NCBI RefSeq assembly: GCF_014207845.1
Contig: NZ_JACHLC010000005.1
Span: forward strand, 62,001 to 126,000
Length of the DNA: 64,000 bases
Direction: 5' to 3'
DNA from: Chryseobacterium shigense
GTDB lineage: Bacteria > Bacteroidota > Bacteroidia > Flavobacteriales > Weeksellaceae
The notes under the pieces were generated by a model. That model worked only from the letters and a program-made list of their open reading frames with translations. It was not told the origin of the DNA and did no database searches. The position numbers were made by a program, and so were the translations under genes. This document shows, piece after piece, positions 8,647-16,700 of the stretch (the first letter of the stretch is position 1; each line of letters opens with the position of its first letter).

Positions 8647-10559
8647 TATTGTAATATAAAGTTAACAATCAGTATAATTCCCACTGCTAAAGACATGATA
8701 AGAATATAAGTCTCCACATTTCCGTTCTGGATACGCTTCATGGCTTTTCCGCTGTCTTCAGCACCTTCGCCTACGAAGTCCACAAAACGGTCTAAGATCC
8801 CCTTATCGAACATCTTTCCTCCGCGTCCTAATCCTTCAACAGTTTTTACAATCAATGCATTGTAAAGTTCGTCTACATATAGTTTTTTAGCAGAAAGCTT
8901 TTCCCATCCGGTATAGCTTTCTTCCGCAAGCGCCATTTTTTTCTTCTTCACGTAAGTATTTTTTACGATGAACCAAACAGTGAAGAACATCAATACAGTA
9001 GCTCCTAATAATATCATTTCAGTACCAAACGGAACTCCTGAAAGAGTAGCTTCCATTTGGCTGAAGCTTTGCTCAGTAAGAACAGGCTTAAGCCATTCCA
9101 TTAATTTGGCATAATGACCGTGTCCGATGAAGTGAGGAAGGTTGATAAGACCTCCAAGCACTGAAAGGATGGCCAGTACGATCAACGGAAGTGTCATATT
9201 AGACGGGCTTTCGTGTAAATGGTGCTTCTGGTCTTCAGTACCTCTGAATTCTCCGTGGAAAGTCAGATAATACAGTCTGAACATATAGGTTGCAGTCATT
9301 GCCGCTAAAACAAATAAGATTACCCAGTAAATTGGGTTTTTAGCGAATGCTGCTACTAAAATTTCGTCTTTTGAGATCATCCCTGACAATAAAGGGAAAC
9401 CTGAGATGGCCAATGTTCCGATAAGGAAAGTAGCGTGTGTGATTGGAATGTATTTTTTAAGACCTCCCATGAAACGCATATCCTGCTCGTTGCTCATAGC
9501 GTGGATTACAGAACCTGCTCCCAGGAACAATAATGCCTTGAAGAATGCATGCGTCATTACGTGGAACATCGCTGTTGTATAAGCTCCCAATCCTAAAGCA
9601 ATGAACATGAATCCAAGTTGTGAAACGGTAGAGTAAGCCAATACTTTTTTGATGTCGTTCTGGCGAAGCGCATAGAATCCGGCCAAAGCAGCCGTTAAAA
9701 ATCCGATGAATAAAATTCCTCCCTGAACTGTTGGTGCTAAAGTAAATAAGAAGTTTGACCTTACTACTAAATAGATACCTGCTGTTACCATCGTTGCCGC
9801 GTGGATCAACGCTGAAACAGGAGTTGGCCCGGCCATCGCATCCGGTAACCATGTATATAAAGGAACCTGAGCTGATTTACCGGTTGCCCCGATGAATAAA
9901 CTCGCTGTAATAAAGATAATTACCGTTCCGTCCAATTCAAATTTTGAAGAGTTCTGTGCTACTGTAAGGTAGTCTACAGCATTGGTTTGAGAAGCGATCA
10001 TGAAAATACCGATCAGTAACGCAAGGTCACCGATTCTGTTCATAATGAAAGCTTTTCTTGCGGCTTTACCATATTCTTCGTTGGTATACCAGAATCCGAT
10101 CAACAGGTAAGAGCAAAGACCTACACCTTCCCATCCGATGAACAGGATCAGGTAGTTGCTTCCCATTACCAGAAGCAGCATGGAGAAGATGAAAAGATTC
10201 AGATAAGTAAAGAACTTATAGAAACCTTTGTCGTGGCTCATATATCCGATAGAGTACAGGTGAATCAAAGATCCAATCCCTGTAATGATCATTACCATCA
10301 TTAATGAAAGCTGATCAATCTGGAATCCTACATTGATCTGAACTCCGTTTACCGTAAACCATTCAAATGCTTTTACAATAATTGGCTGACTTTCAGAATC
10401 AAATTTCATGAAAAGGCTTACCGCAATACAGAATGACCCGAAAACCATTGCCGTAGCGAGAGAGCCTACGAATATTTTTGGAAGATTTTTCCCGAATAAA
10501 CCGTTAATAAGAAACCCTAAAAGTGGTAAAAGTACTATTGCATACACTAAATTTTCCAT
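8646..10559 (-). CDS. nuoL: NADH-quinone oxidoreductase subunit L
   Basis: At 637 residues this is the largest antiporter-like subunit. It has the GWEGVGLCSYLLIGFW motif, the KSAQVPLYTWLPDAMAGPTP signature near residues 230-250, and HAATMVTAGIYL with the conserved histidines. The C-terminal extension, from about 540, corresponds to the long amphipathic helix that runs along the membrane arm, ending in a final membrane helix. Located between nuoK (3-base gap) and nuoM (1-base overlap). Full length for a bacterial NuoL. Confidence 0.97.
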   Translation of the reverse strand: MENLVYAIVLLPLLGFLINGLFGKNLPKIFVGSLATAMVFGSFCIAVSLFMKFDSESQPIIVKAFEWFTVNGVQINVGFQIDQLSLMMVMIITGIGSLIHLYSIGYMSHDKGFYKFFTYLNLFIFSMLLLVMGSNYLILFIGWEGVGLCSYLLIGFWYTNEEYGKAARKAFIMNRIGDLALLIGIFMIASQTNAVDYLTVAQNSSKFELDGTVIIFITASLFIGATGKSAQVPLYTWLPDAMAGPTPVSALIHAATMVTAGIYLVVRSNFLFTLAPTVQGGILFIGFLTAALAGFYALRQNDIKKVLAYSTVSQLGFMFIALGLGAYTTAMFHVMTHAFFKALLFLGAGSVIHAMSNEQDMRFMGGLKKYIPITHATFLIGTLAISGFPLLSGMISKDEILVAAFAKNPIYWVILFVLAAMTATYMFRLYYLTFHGEFRGTEDQKHHLHESPSNMTLPLIVLAILSVLGGLINLPHFIGHGHYAKLMEWLKPVLTEQSFSQMEATLSGVPFGTEMILLGATVLMFFTVWFIVKNTYVKKKKMALAEESYTGWEKLSAKKLYVDELYNALIVKTVEGLGRGGKMFDKGILDRFVDFVGEGAEDSGKAMKRIQNGNVETYILIMSLAVGIILIVNFILQ

Positions 10560-10562
10560 TCC

Positions 10563-10892
10563 TTATCCTCTTAATTTATTAAATATACTTACATCTACAG
10601 AACGGGTATTTCTATACAGCATCGCAATAATTGCCAGACCTACCGCTACTTCAGCGGCGGCTACCACCATAATGAAGAAAACTAAAAGCTGTCCGTCTCC
10701 GTTTCCTTTGTACGCTGAAAAAGCAGCTAATAAAAGGTTTACAGAATTCAGCATAAGCTCTACACAGCCCAAAATAACAATAGCGTTTTTTCTCAGCAAT
10801 ACTCCCAACACTCCCAGACAGAACAATACTGAAGAAAGAATGATGAAGTAGTTAAGAGGAACACTTTGTATAAATGTATTTACTTCTCCCAT
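10563..10892 (-). CDS. nuoK: NADH-quinone oxidoreductase subunit K
   Basis: The 109-residue protein has three membrane helices and the NuoK signature: ILGCVELMLNSVNLLL with the conserved membrane glutamate, and FFIMVVAAAEVAVGLAI with the second glutamate. Both glutamates belong to the proton path of complex I. It follows nuoJ by 4 bases and precedes nuoL by 3. Length normal. Confidence 0.97.
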   Translation of the reverse strand: MGEVNTFIQSVPLNYFIILSSVLFCLGVLGVLLRKNAIVILGCVELMLNSVNLLLAAFSAYKGNGDGQLLVFFIMVVAAAEVAVGLAIIAMLYRNTRSVDVSIFNKLRG

Positions 10893-10896
10893 AATT

Positions 10897-11394
10897 TTAT
10901 AAATCTTTTTTACCGATTAATACCGCACCTACGATACCAGCCAAAATCAGGATGGAGGCAAGCTCAAACGGTAAAACATATTCATTAAACAAAAGTCTGC
11001 CCAGATTTTTCGTAAGACCAACCCCTCTGTCTACATTTTCAACAACAATGTGATTGTCCTGAACGCCTCTGAATACACCTAAAACTCCAATTAATAAAAG
11101 ACCGGCTGTAAAAACTCCGACAAATTTTAAAGTATTGCCCTTCTTACTTTCGTCTTCTTTATTAAGGTTAAGCATCATCAGGATATAAAGGAATAATACC
11201 ATGATGGCTCCGGCGTACACTATAATCTGAATGATTGCAAGGAACTGTGCATTCAGAAGAATGTACATGCCCGCAATGGAAAACATCGTAACAATTAATG
11301 ACAAAATAGCATAGAGAGGATTTCTTGCAAATACGAAGTAAACCGCACTTGCCACTGCTAAAAACGCCACCAAGAAAAATAAAATCTGATCCAT
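10897..11394 (-). CDS. nuoJ: NADH-quinone oxidoreductase subunit J
   Basis: The 165-residue, five-helix membrane protein has the NuoJ core AIIQIIVYAGAIMVLFLYILMMLN, which includes the pi-bulge helix of the third segment. It contributes to the E-channel region next to NuoK and NuoA. The start codon overlaps the end of nuoI at 11394, so the two are translationally coupled. Length normal. Confidence 0.96.
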   Translation of the reverse strand: MDQILFFLVAFLAVASAVYFVFARNPLYAILSLIVTMFSIAGMYILLNAQFLAIIQIIVYAGAIMVLFLYILMMLNLNKEDESKKGNTLKFVGVFTAGLLLIGVLGVFRGVQDNHIVVENVDRGVGLTKNLGRLLFNEYVLPFELASILILAGIVGAVLIGKKDL

Positions 11395-11951
11395 TATTTT
11401 ACCGCATTTTTTTGTTTCTCGGATTGTCTTGTCGTAATATCAATCCTTTCATTTATTTTTTCAACCAACTTATCTTTTCCGTAGATGAAAGAACCTCTGT
11501 TGGTTTCTACGTCTACCAGTCTGTCTGTAAGGTAAATGGCAGATTTCGGACAGGCTTCTTCACACATTCCGCAGAAGATACATCTCAGCATATTAATTTC
11601 ATATACTGATGCGTATTTTTCTTCTCTGTAAAGGCCTTTTTCCTCTTTGGTTCTTTCAGCAGCCGTCATGGTAATGGCTTCTGCAGGACAGGCTACCGCA
11701 CAAAGTCCGCAAGCCGTACATCTTTCTCTGCCTTCTTCGTCTCTTTTCAGAACGTGCTGACCTCTCCAGATGGTAGTTCTCGGCTTCTGTACTTCCGGAT
11801 ACGAATATACTGCGGGAGCACCTTTTATCACGGTTCTTACAGCATGCTTGAATGTAATCCCCATCCCTGTAAAAATAGCAGGAAGGTAGATTTTTTCAGC
11901 AAGGGTCATTTCTTTATTGGAAACAACTTTTGATCTGTTCGTAAGTTTCAT
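11394..11951 (-). CDS. nuoI: NADH-quinone oxidoreductase subunit I (2x[4Fe-4S])
   Basis: The 185-residue peripheral-arm protein has two classic ferredoxin cluster motifs: CTACGLCAVACPAEAI and CIFCGMCEEACPKSAI. They bind the N6a and N6b clusters, which carry electrons towards NuoB. The N-terminus is slightly hydrophobic and anchors the subunit to the membrane arm. A 141-base gap with tandem repeats separates it from nuoH upstream, while downstream it overlaps nuoJ. Confidence 0.97.
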   Translation of the reverse strand: MKLTNRSKVVSNKEMTLAEKIYLPAIFTGMGITFKHAVRTVIKGAPAVYSYPEVQKPRTTIWRGQHVLKRDEEGRERCTACGLCAVACPAEAITMTAAERTKEEKGLYREEKYASVYEINMLRCIFCGMCEEACPKSAIYLTDRLVDVETNRGSFIYGKDKLVEKINERIDITTRQSEKQKNAVK

Positions 11952-12092
11952 TTAATTATAGATGTTAGATGTTAGACGTTAGATTTTAGACTAATCCTGT
12001 CTGTATCTTAATTTTTAATATTTATGAAGCTAATGATAATTTTATTGTTATTAAATTTTCAAATTAGCTTTTTCTCAAATTTTCAAATTGCC
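11952..12092. repeat. AT-rich TTAGA repeat gap between nuoH and nuoI
   Basis: This within-operon gap holds tandem copies of GATGTTAGA/GACGTTAGATTTTAGA at about 11957-11990, then AT-rich sequence with repeats of TTTCAAATT. There is no reading frame and no clear terminator. It belongs to the same loose repeat family as the gaps at 13158-13234 and 18582-18719. Confidence 0.5.
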
Positions 12093-13157
12093 TTAGTTTG
12101 CAAATGCTAAAATTACAGCTCCTGTAACCAGCAGGTTTACTAATGCCATAGGAATTAAAGTTTTCCATCCTAAGTGCATCAATTGGTCATATCTGAATCT
12201 CGGAAGTGTCCATCTGATCCACATAAAGATCAGAATTCCGATTACCGTTTTCGTTAAAAATGCTACGATACTTAAAATTCCAGCTGCATTTTCACCCCAA
12301 TTCTGAGTTACCCATTCAATTCCAGGGTAGTTGTAACCACCGAAGAAAAGAACAACCATGAACGCATTGGAAATAAACATGTTCACATATTCACCGAACA
12401 TATATAAACCTAACTTCATGGATGAATATTCTGTAGAATATCCTGTTACCAATTCGGATTCACATTCAGGTAAATCGAAAGGGTGTCTGTTGGTTTCTGC
12501 TAAAGCGGCAGTAAAGAATACAAGGAAAGCAATCGGCTGATAGAAAATATTCCAGTTCATACCGGAAATCCAGGGAATAACTCCCCATAATTTTCCACCT
12601 GTCTGGCTTTCTGTGATTTCTTTAAGATCTAAGCTTCCTGTCATCATAATGATAGAAAGTAGCGCTAATCCCATTGCCAATTCATAAGAAATCATCTGGG
12701 AAGAAGCTCTGATAGCACCTAATAATGAGTATTTGTTATTCGAAGCCCAACCTCCGATCATGATTCCGTAAACCCCAATTGAAGCCATTCCGATGATGAA
12801 AAGTACTCCAACATCGATGTTGGCAACCTGTAAATCAAAAGAAGTACCTGCAATATTTAAACTTTTACCCCAGGGAATAACTGCTCCCGTAATTAATGAA
12901 ATAAACATTACCAAAGCCGGACCCAATACGAAAAGGAATTTTTCAGCATTGGCCGGTGTGAAGTCTTCTTTAAAGAAAAATTTTCCACCGTCAGCAAGGG
13001 GCTGCAGTAATCCGAAAGGTCCTGCTCTGTTGGGACCAATTCTGTCCTGCATGATGGATGCAACTTTTCTTTCTGCCCAGGTAGAGTAGGCCGCAATCGT
13101 TAACGAAAGCAGGAAAAGTGCCAGTACAAGTATAAGTTTAAATGTTAGTAAATCCAT
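12093..13157 (-). CDS. nuoH: NADH-quinone oxidoreductase subunit H
   Basis: The 354-residue, eight-helix subunit contains the quinone-binding signatures of the ND1 family: WAERKVASIMQDRIGPNRAGPFG near the N-terminus and AETNRHPFDLPECESELVTGY in the middle, with the acidic residues of the E-channel. It forms the interface between the peripheral and membrane arms. It is preceded by a 77-base gap containing a hairpin after nuoG. Full length. Confidence 0.97.
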   Translation of the reverse strand: MDLLTFKLILVLALFLLSLTIAAYSTWAERKVASIMQDRIGPNRAGPFGLLQPLADGGKFFFKEDFTPANAEKFLFVLGPALVMFISLITGAVIPWGKSLNIAGTSFDLQVANIDVGVLFIIGMASIGVYGIMIGGWASNNKYSLLGAIRASSQMISYELAMGLALLSIIMMTGSLDLKEITESQTGGKLWGVIPWISGMNWNIFYQPIAFLVFFTAALAETNRHPFDLPECESELVTGYSTEYSSMKLGLYMFGEYVNMFISNAFMVVLFFGGYNYPGIEWVTQNWGENAAGILSIVAFLTKTVIGILIFMWIRWTLPRFRYDQLMHLGWKTLIPMALVNLLVTGAVILAFAN

Positions 13158-13234
13158 TCTGAATTTTAGATTTTAGATTTTAAATTATAGATTATGAATT
13201 CATTTAAAATCTATAATTTAAAATTTATAATTTA
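13158..13234. repeat. Hairpin and TTTTAGA repeats between nuoG and nuoH
   Basis: TTTTAGATTTTAGATTTT tandem units are followed by a perfect 16-bp inverted repeat: TTTTAAATTATAGATT at 13178-13193 pairs with 13208-13223. The stem is pure AT except for one G:C pair, so it would make a weak terminator. A processing site or a dispersed repeat seems more likely. Confidence 0.6.
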
Positions 13235-14236
13235 TTATAATTTTTCGTCTTTTTCACTGATTTCTTTAGCCATCGGATTGTCTAAAACTCTCAGTTCATC
13301 CTTAGGTTTTTCGTAGTGGTTCAATGAAATTACTGAGTGCCTGTCGATATGTCTAGGACCTTCAATATTCCAGTCAGCAAGTTCTTTTCTTTCGAAACGG
13401 CAGGTATCGCAGATGAATTTTTCAACTTCACCCCACTGATCTTTTCTTGCAGTTACTCTTACGATTTCGTCACCTTTCATCCAAACTACGGCTTTTCCTG
13501 AACATTTGTCACATTTGCAAGTTGCATTCATTGGCTTGGTAAACCAAACTCTGCTTGCAAAACGTGATGTTCTGTCTGTTAATGCTCCTACCGGACAAAC
13601 GTCGATTACATTTCCGATGAAGTCATTATCCAAAGCTTTATTTAAATAGGTTGAAATTTCTGCATGATCTCCTCTGAAAAGAATTCCATGTTCTCTTTCA
13701 CCTGTTAACTGGTTGGCAGCCAATACACATCTTGCACAAAGAATACAACGGTTCATGTTTAGCTTAATGTGAGGTCCAAGATCGTCTGCTTCGTAAGTAT
13801 TTCTTTCGAATTCTGTTCTTGTCTGAAGGTTTCCGTGCTCATAACCAAGATCCTGAAGGTGGCATTCACCAGCCTGGTCACAAACCGGACAGTCAAGAGG
13901 GTGATTCACCAATAAGAATTCGGTAACGGCTTTTCTACCTTCCTGAGCTTTTTCAGAAGTAAGATTTTTTACTTCCATACCATCCATTACATTGGTTCTG
14001 CAGCTTGCAACCAGTTTCGGCATAGGACGGGGATCTGCTTCAGATCCTTTGGAAACTTCCACCAAGCAAGTTCTACATCTCCCTCCGCTGGTTTCCAATT
14101 TGCTGTAGTAGCACATTGCAGGAGGTACAGATTTTCCGCCGATCTGTCTTGCCGCTTCCAAAATAGAAGTTCCAGGCAAAACTTCAGTAGTCTGTCCGTC
14201 TATAGTTATTTTGAATTTTTTAACCTCTTCGCTCAT
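13235..14236 (-). CDS. nuoG: NADH-quinone oxidoreductase subunit G, short form
   Basis: The 333-residue iron-sulfur protein has an N-terminal [2Fe-2S] ferredoxin fold (CYYSKLETSGGRCRTCLVEV), the His-Cys [4Fe-4S] motif (HPLDCPVCDQAGECHLQD), a further cluster motif (CILCARCV with CPVGALT) and CKCDKCSG at about 240. The large C-terminal molybdopterin-oxidoreductase-like domain of the roughly 900-residue E. coli protein is absent. The frame ends cleanly with a charged tail, so this is a natural short form as seen in related flavobacteria, not a truncation. It carries electrons from NuoF to NuoI. Its start is 30 bases downstream of the TOPRIM-like gene. Confidence 0.93.
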   Translation of the reverse strand: MSEEVKKFKITIDGQTTEVLPGTSILEAARQIGGKSVPPAMCYYSKLETSGGRCRTCLVEVSKGSEADPRPMPKLVASCRTNVMDGMEVKNLTSEKAQEGRKAVTEFLLVNHPLDCPVCDQAGECHLQDLGYEHGNLQTRTEFERNTYEADDLGPHIKLNMNRCILCARCVLAANQLTGEREHGILFRGDHAEISTYLNKALDNDFIGNVIDVCPVGALTDRTSRFASRVWFTKPMNATCKCDKCSGKAVVWMKGDEIVRVTARKDQWGEVEKFICDTCRFERKELADWNIEGPRHIDRHSVISLNHYEKPKDELRVLDNPMAKEISEKDEKL

Positions 14237-14266
14237 ATTCTATGCTTTTCGCTTAATAATTAAGCT

Positions 14267-14809
14267 CTATAAATTTTTAAATCTCTCTAAATTAAAATTA
14301 TAAGTTTCTATAAGAAGATAATCAATATGAATTTTGAATTCTTTAATATGATTATCAAAATTTGGATATGTTTGAATAATGTATTTAACCAAATTTCTGT
14401 ACTTACTTTCCTTATCTATTTGTTCACTTTTAGTTTCTTTTTTGAATGATTCAAAATCACTATAATTAAATTCAATTAAATCTTTGTTTTGACTTTTTAA
14501 AAACTGGCAAATCCAATCTTCAAAGGCCTTAGGACAAAGTGCAAAAATAAACTGATATTTTGTTTTCTCCTTATAAATTTTGAAACTGTTTCCTTCTTTG
14601 ATTTTCTCGAAGTTTTTCAAATTAGGATTAAGTAATAAATCTTTCCTGTCTTGATCTACAATGCCGATAAGAAATTCTCCTCTTACTCTCTCAAAAGCTT
14701 TAATAACCTCATTTTTATTTTTTTCTTTTCGGATACATTTTTCATTTTGTAATAGCCTTCCAAAAAAATATTTATCTGCAAAACACTCAACTGCAACAAC
14801 CCTTTCCAT
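14267..14809 (-). CDS. Small TOPRIM-like protein, partner of the upstream ATPase
   Basis: I do not recognise this 180-residue protein by name. Its N-terminus fits the TOPRIM nuclease fold: a hydrophobic strand ending in glutamate and followed by an aspartate (VVAVECFADKYFFGRLL, E8 and D12), then a second strand ending in DxD (FLIGIVDQDRKD, D52 and D54). E and DxD are the metal-binding residues of TOPRIM domains in OLD nucleases, and DUF4435 proteins (AriB of PARIS) have the same order. The C-terminal half (ALCPKAFEDWICQFL and onward) is helical. It starts 2 bases after the ATPase stop, so the two form a pair. Base composition is much richer in A+T than the nuo genes on either side, which suggests transfer. 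The domain call is motif reading only. Confidence 0.6.
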   Translation of the reverse strand: MERVVAVECFADKYFFGRLLQNEKCIRKEKNKNEVIKAFERVRGEFLIGIVDQDRKDLLLNPNLKNFEKIKEGNSFKIYKEKTKYQFIFALCPKAFEDWICQFLKSQNKDLIEFNYSDFESFKKETKSEQIDKESKYRNLVKYIIQTYPNFDNHIKEFKIHIDYLLIETYNFNLERFKNL

Positions 14810-14811
14810 AA

Positions 14812-15810
14812 TTAATTATTGTTCCAAAGGCTATCAAAATTGAAAAATACATTCATGCCGTACTCATAAACATCATCATTGTTTTCTCGCTGTAATTTTT
14901 TTACTTCCGTTTTGCCATCAACATTATTCACTAAGTAAATCTGTAAATTATTTTTACTTTCTTCGTCTCTCAAAAATTCCTGTATAATAAAATCACTGTG
15001 AGTAACCATGAAAAACTGATTGTTGTTCTCATTAAATTTAACCTCATTTGTAAATTCTAAAATATAAGGTTCAAAACAATGTGCTTCCGGTTCTTCAAAT
15101 AATAAAACAGAATCTTGATTACTCATAATTGCAGTTTTATAAAATATTAACCTCTGCAGAGTGTCAGCAATCATATTATATGGTAATGTGAAAACAGTTC
15201 CATCTTCATATTCTTTGAAGATTTTGAGTTCGTTAGTGTTTTTCTCTATTAATAATTTAAGCTTGTTAAATGCCAAAAACTTATTTACAAAACTTCTTAT
15301 TTCAGTATATTGAGAAATTATATTACCTATATTTTCTCCAAATGGGTAATTTAAATATTTTAAATAATTATTTTTATTATCATCCGATAATTTAAACTTG
15401 TAGTACTTTATATGTTCGGATTCTTTAATATGAGTAATAAGTTCTTCTCCTTTTTTTTCAATTTGAGAATTTATACTTATTTCATAGAGATCAGTTTCTG
15501 AAAAGTCATTATAATCAAAATTTAAATCAATTTGATTAATTCCTATTGAAATTTCTTCACTTATATTACTCTCATAGAATATATCTTGTAGTGCTTCAAA
15601 TCTAATATATTCATTTAAAGTTTTTATATCTATTGCTCTTCTATGACTTTGATTTTTTAAAAATTGATATCCCCCTAAAGCCTCCAATATGTTACTCTTT
15701 CCTGCATTTGGCTTTCCTGCAAAAATATTTATTTTTTTACAACCATCAATTTTCAAATCTTTTATAGACTTGAAATTGGAAATAGCAATATTTTGGATAT
15801 GTTGATTCAC
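14812..15810 (-). CDS. AAA/ABC-type ATPase (AAA_15/OLD-like), probable defence protein
   Basis: The 332-residue protein starts with the SMC/OLD-like opening IQNIAISNFKSIKDLKI, then a Walker A motif (GKPNAGKSN, 32-40), a Walker B (VLLFEEPEAH, 235-244, with both glutamates) and a switch histidine (MVTHSDF, H271). No coiled-coil arm of Rad50 length is present. This ABC-type arrangement is shared by the ATPases of OLD, Gabija, Septu and PARIS systems. The start is a GTG three bases after the stop of the outer-membrane gene; I see no better in-frame ATG. It is paired with the TOPRIM-like gene and sits inside the complex I operon in the same direction. AT content is much higher than in neighbouring nuo genes. 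Confidence 0.8.
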   Translation of the reverse strand: MNQHIQNIAISNFKSIKDLKIDGCKKINIFAGKPNAGKSNILEALGGYQFLKNQSHRRAIDIKTLNEYIRFEALQDIFYESNISEEISIGINQIDLNFDYNDFSETDLYEISINSQIEKKGEELITHIKESEHIKYYKFKLSDDNKNNYLKYLNYPFGENIGNIISQYTEIRSFVNKFLAFNKLKLLIEKNTNELKIFKEYEDGTVFTLPYNMIADTLQRLIFYKTAIMSNQDSVLLFEEPEAHCFEPYILEFTNEVKFNENNNQFFMVTHSDFIIQEFLRDEESKNNLQIYLVNNVDGKTEVKKLQRENNDDVYEYGMNVFFNFDSLWNNN

Positions 15811-15813
15811 TTT

Positions 15814-16692
15814 CTAATTATATTTCTTTGTATTAAATGTATATCCGATTCCTACTAGGACCTGTCCGAAAATGAAATCCTGACGGGCTTTATCCGGCTT
15901 ATTGTTTAATGTGGTTTTAATGTCCCACATATTGATATATCCGGCTTTCGCTTCTGCTCTTATCATCCAGTTTTTCCAGAAAACCATGTTAAGGCTGGTT
16001 CTAAGATCGGTTCCCATACCTGCAACGTGAAAACGGTCGCTTCTTTCATTTCCAAAGAGTTTAATATTACTTTTTGGAAACATTATCCCGATTCCTGCTC
16101 CATAAGACCATACTAAATCTATATTTTTCTTATGAATAAGATTTTTGTATTTCTCAAGACCTAAGTTTTCATAATTAAGTCCGTCTGTATGCTCGAAAGT
16201 CAGGAACTGGGTATCAGCTAAATTAACCTGCCCGTTCTGTACCATTCCTGCATATTTGGGATCTGAAATTGTGCCTGAAAAATCAACCGTCTGGTCCTGT
16301 TTCATCACATATTTCATATGGTCTATCCCTAAAACAAGGGCTAAATTATCTTTTATAAAATATCCCAGTCTGAAATTGTACTGCGTTACGGTAAACCAGC
16401 TTGGATCGATATAAACGATTCCGAATTTTGTAGGTTTATCTCTTGCCTGTACATTATTCAGCTGAAAATCATAACCGTTTCCTGTAAAGTGGATATCAGA
16501 ATTGCTGAAAGCTCCTCTGTTCCATCCGTAAAAAACAAATACCTGACCTTTTTTGCTCAAAGGATTGGGTTTTTGCTTCTTCTCTTTTTTTGGAGCTACC
16601 TCCAGTTTGTATTCTTTGTCTAATGTATCCTGTTTTATCTGCCCGAAAGCAAACCCCGACATCATTAAGCCGACAACCAATAACTTCTTCAT
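15814..16692 (-). CDS. Outer-membrane beta-barrel protein of unknown function
   Basis: The 292-residue protein has a signal peptide (MKKLLVVGLMMSGFAFG, cleavage before QIKQD), a short lysine-rich segment, and then alternating hydrophobic strands ending in an aromatic C-terminal strand (VLVGIGYTFNTKKYN), which is typical of porin-like barrels. It lies 8 bases downstream of nuoF in the same direction. It has no known role in complex I and is probably carried along in the operon; I cannot name its substrate. Base composition matches the nuo genes, unlike the following ATPase pair, so it probably predates that insertion. Confidence 0.75.
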   Translation of the reverse strand: MKKLLVVGLMMSGFAFGQIKQDTLDKEYKLEVAPKKEKKQKPNPLSKKGQVFVFYGWNRGAFSNSDIHFTGNGYDFQLNNVQARDKPTKFGIVYIDPSWFTVTQYNFRLGYFIKDNLALVLGIDHMKYVMKQDQTVDFSGTISDPKYAGMVQNGQVNLADTQFLTFEHTDGLNYENLGLEKYKNLIHKKNIDLVWSYGAGIGIMFPKSNIKLFGNERSDRFHVAGMGTDLRTSLNMVFWKNWMIRAEAKAGYINMWDIKTTLNNKPDKARQDFIFGQVLVGIGYTFNTKKYN

Positions 16693-16700
16693 CTTTTTAG

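Noticed and set aside
13235..14236. NuoG as a truncated or broken gene
   Set aside because: It is much shorter than the E. coli protein, but all cluster motifs are intact, the frame ends cleanly, and short NuoG is normal in this group.
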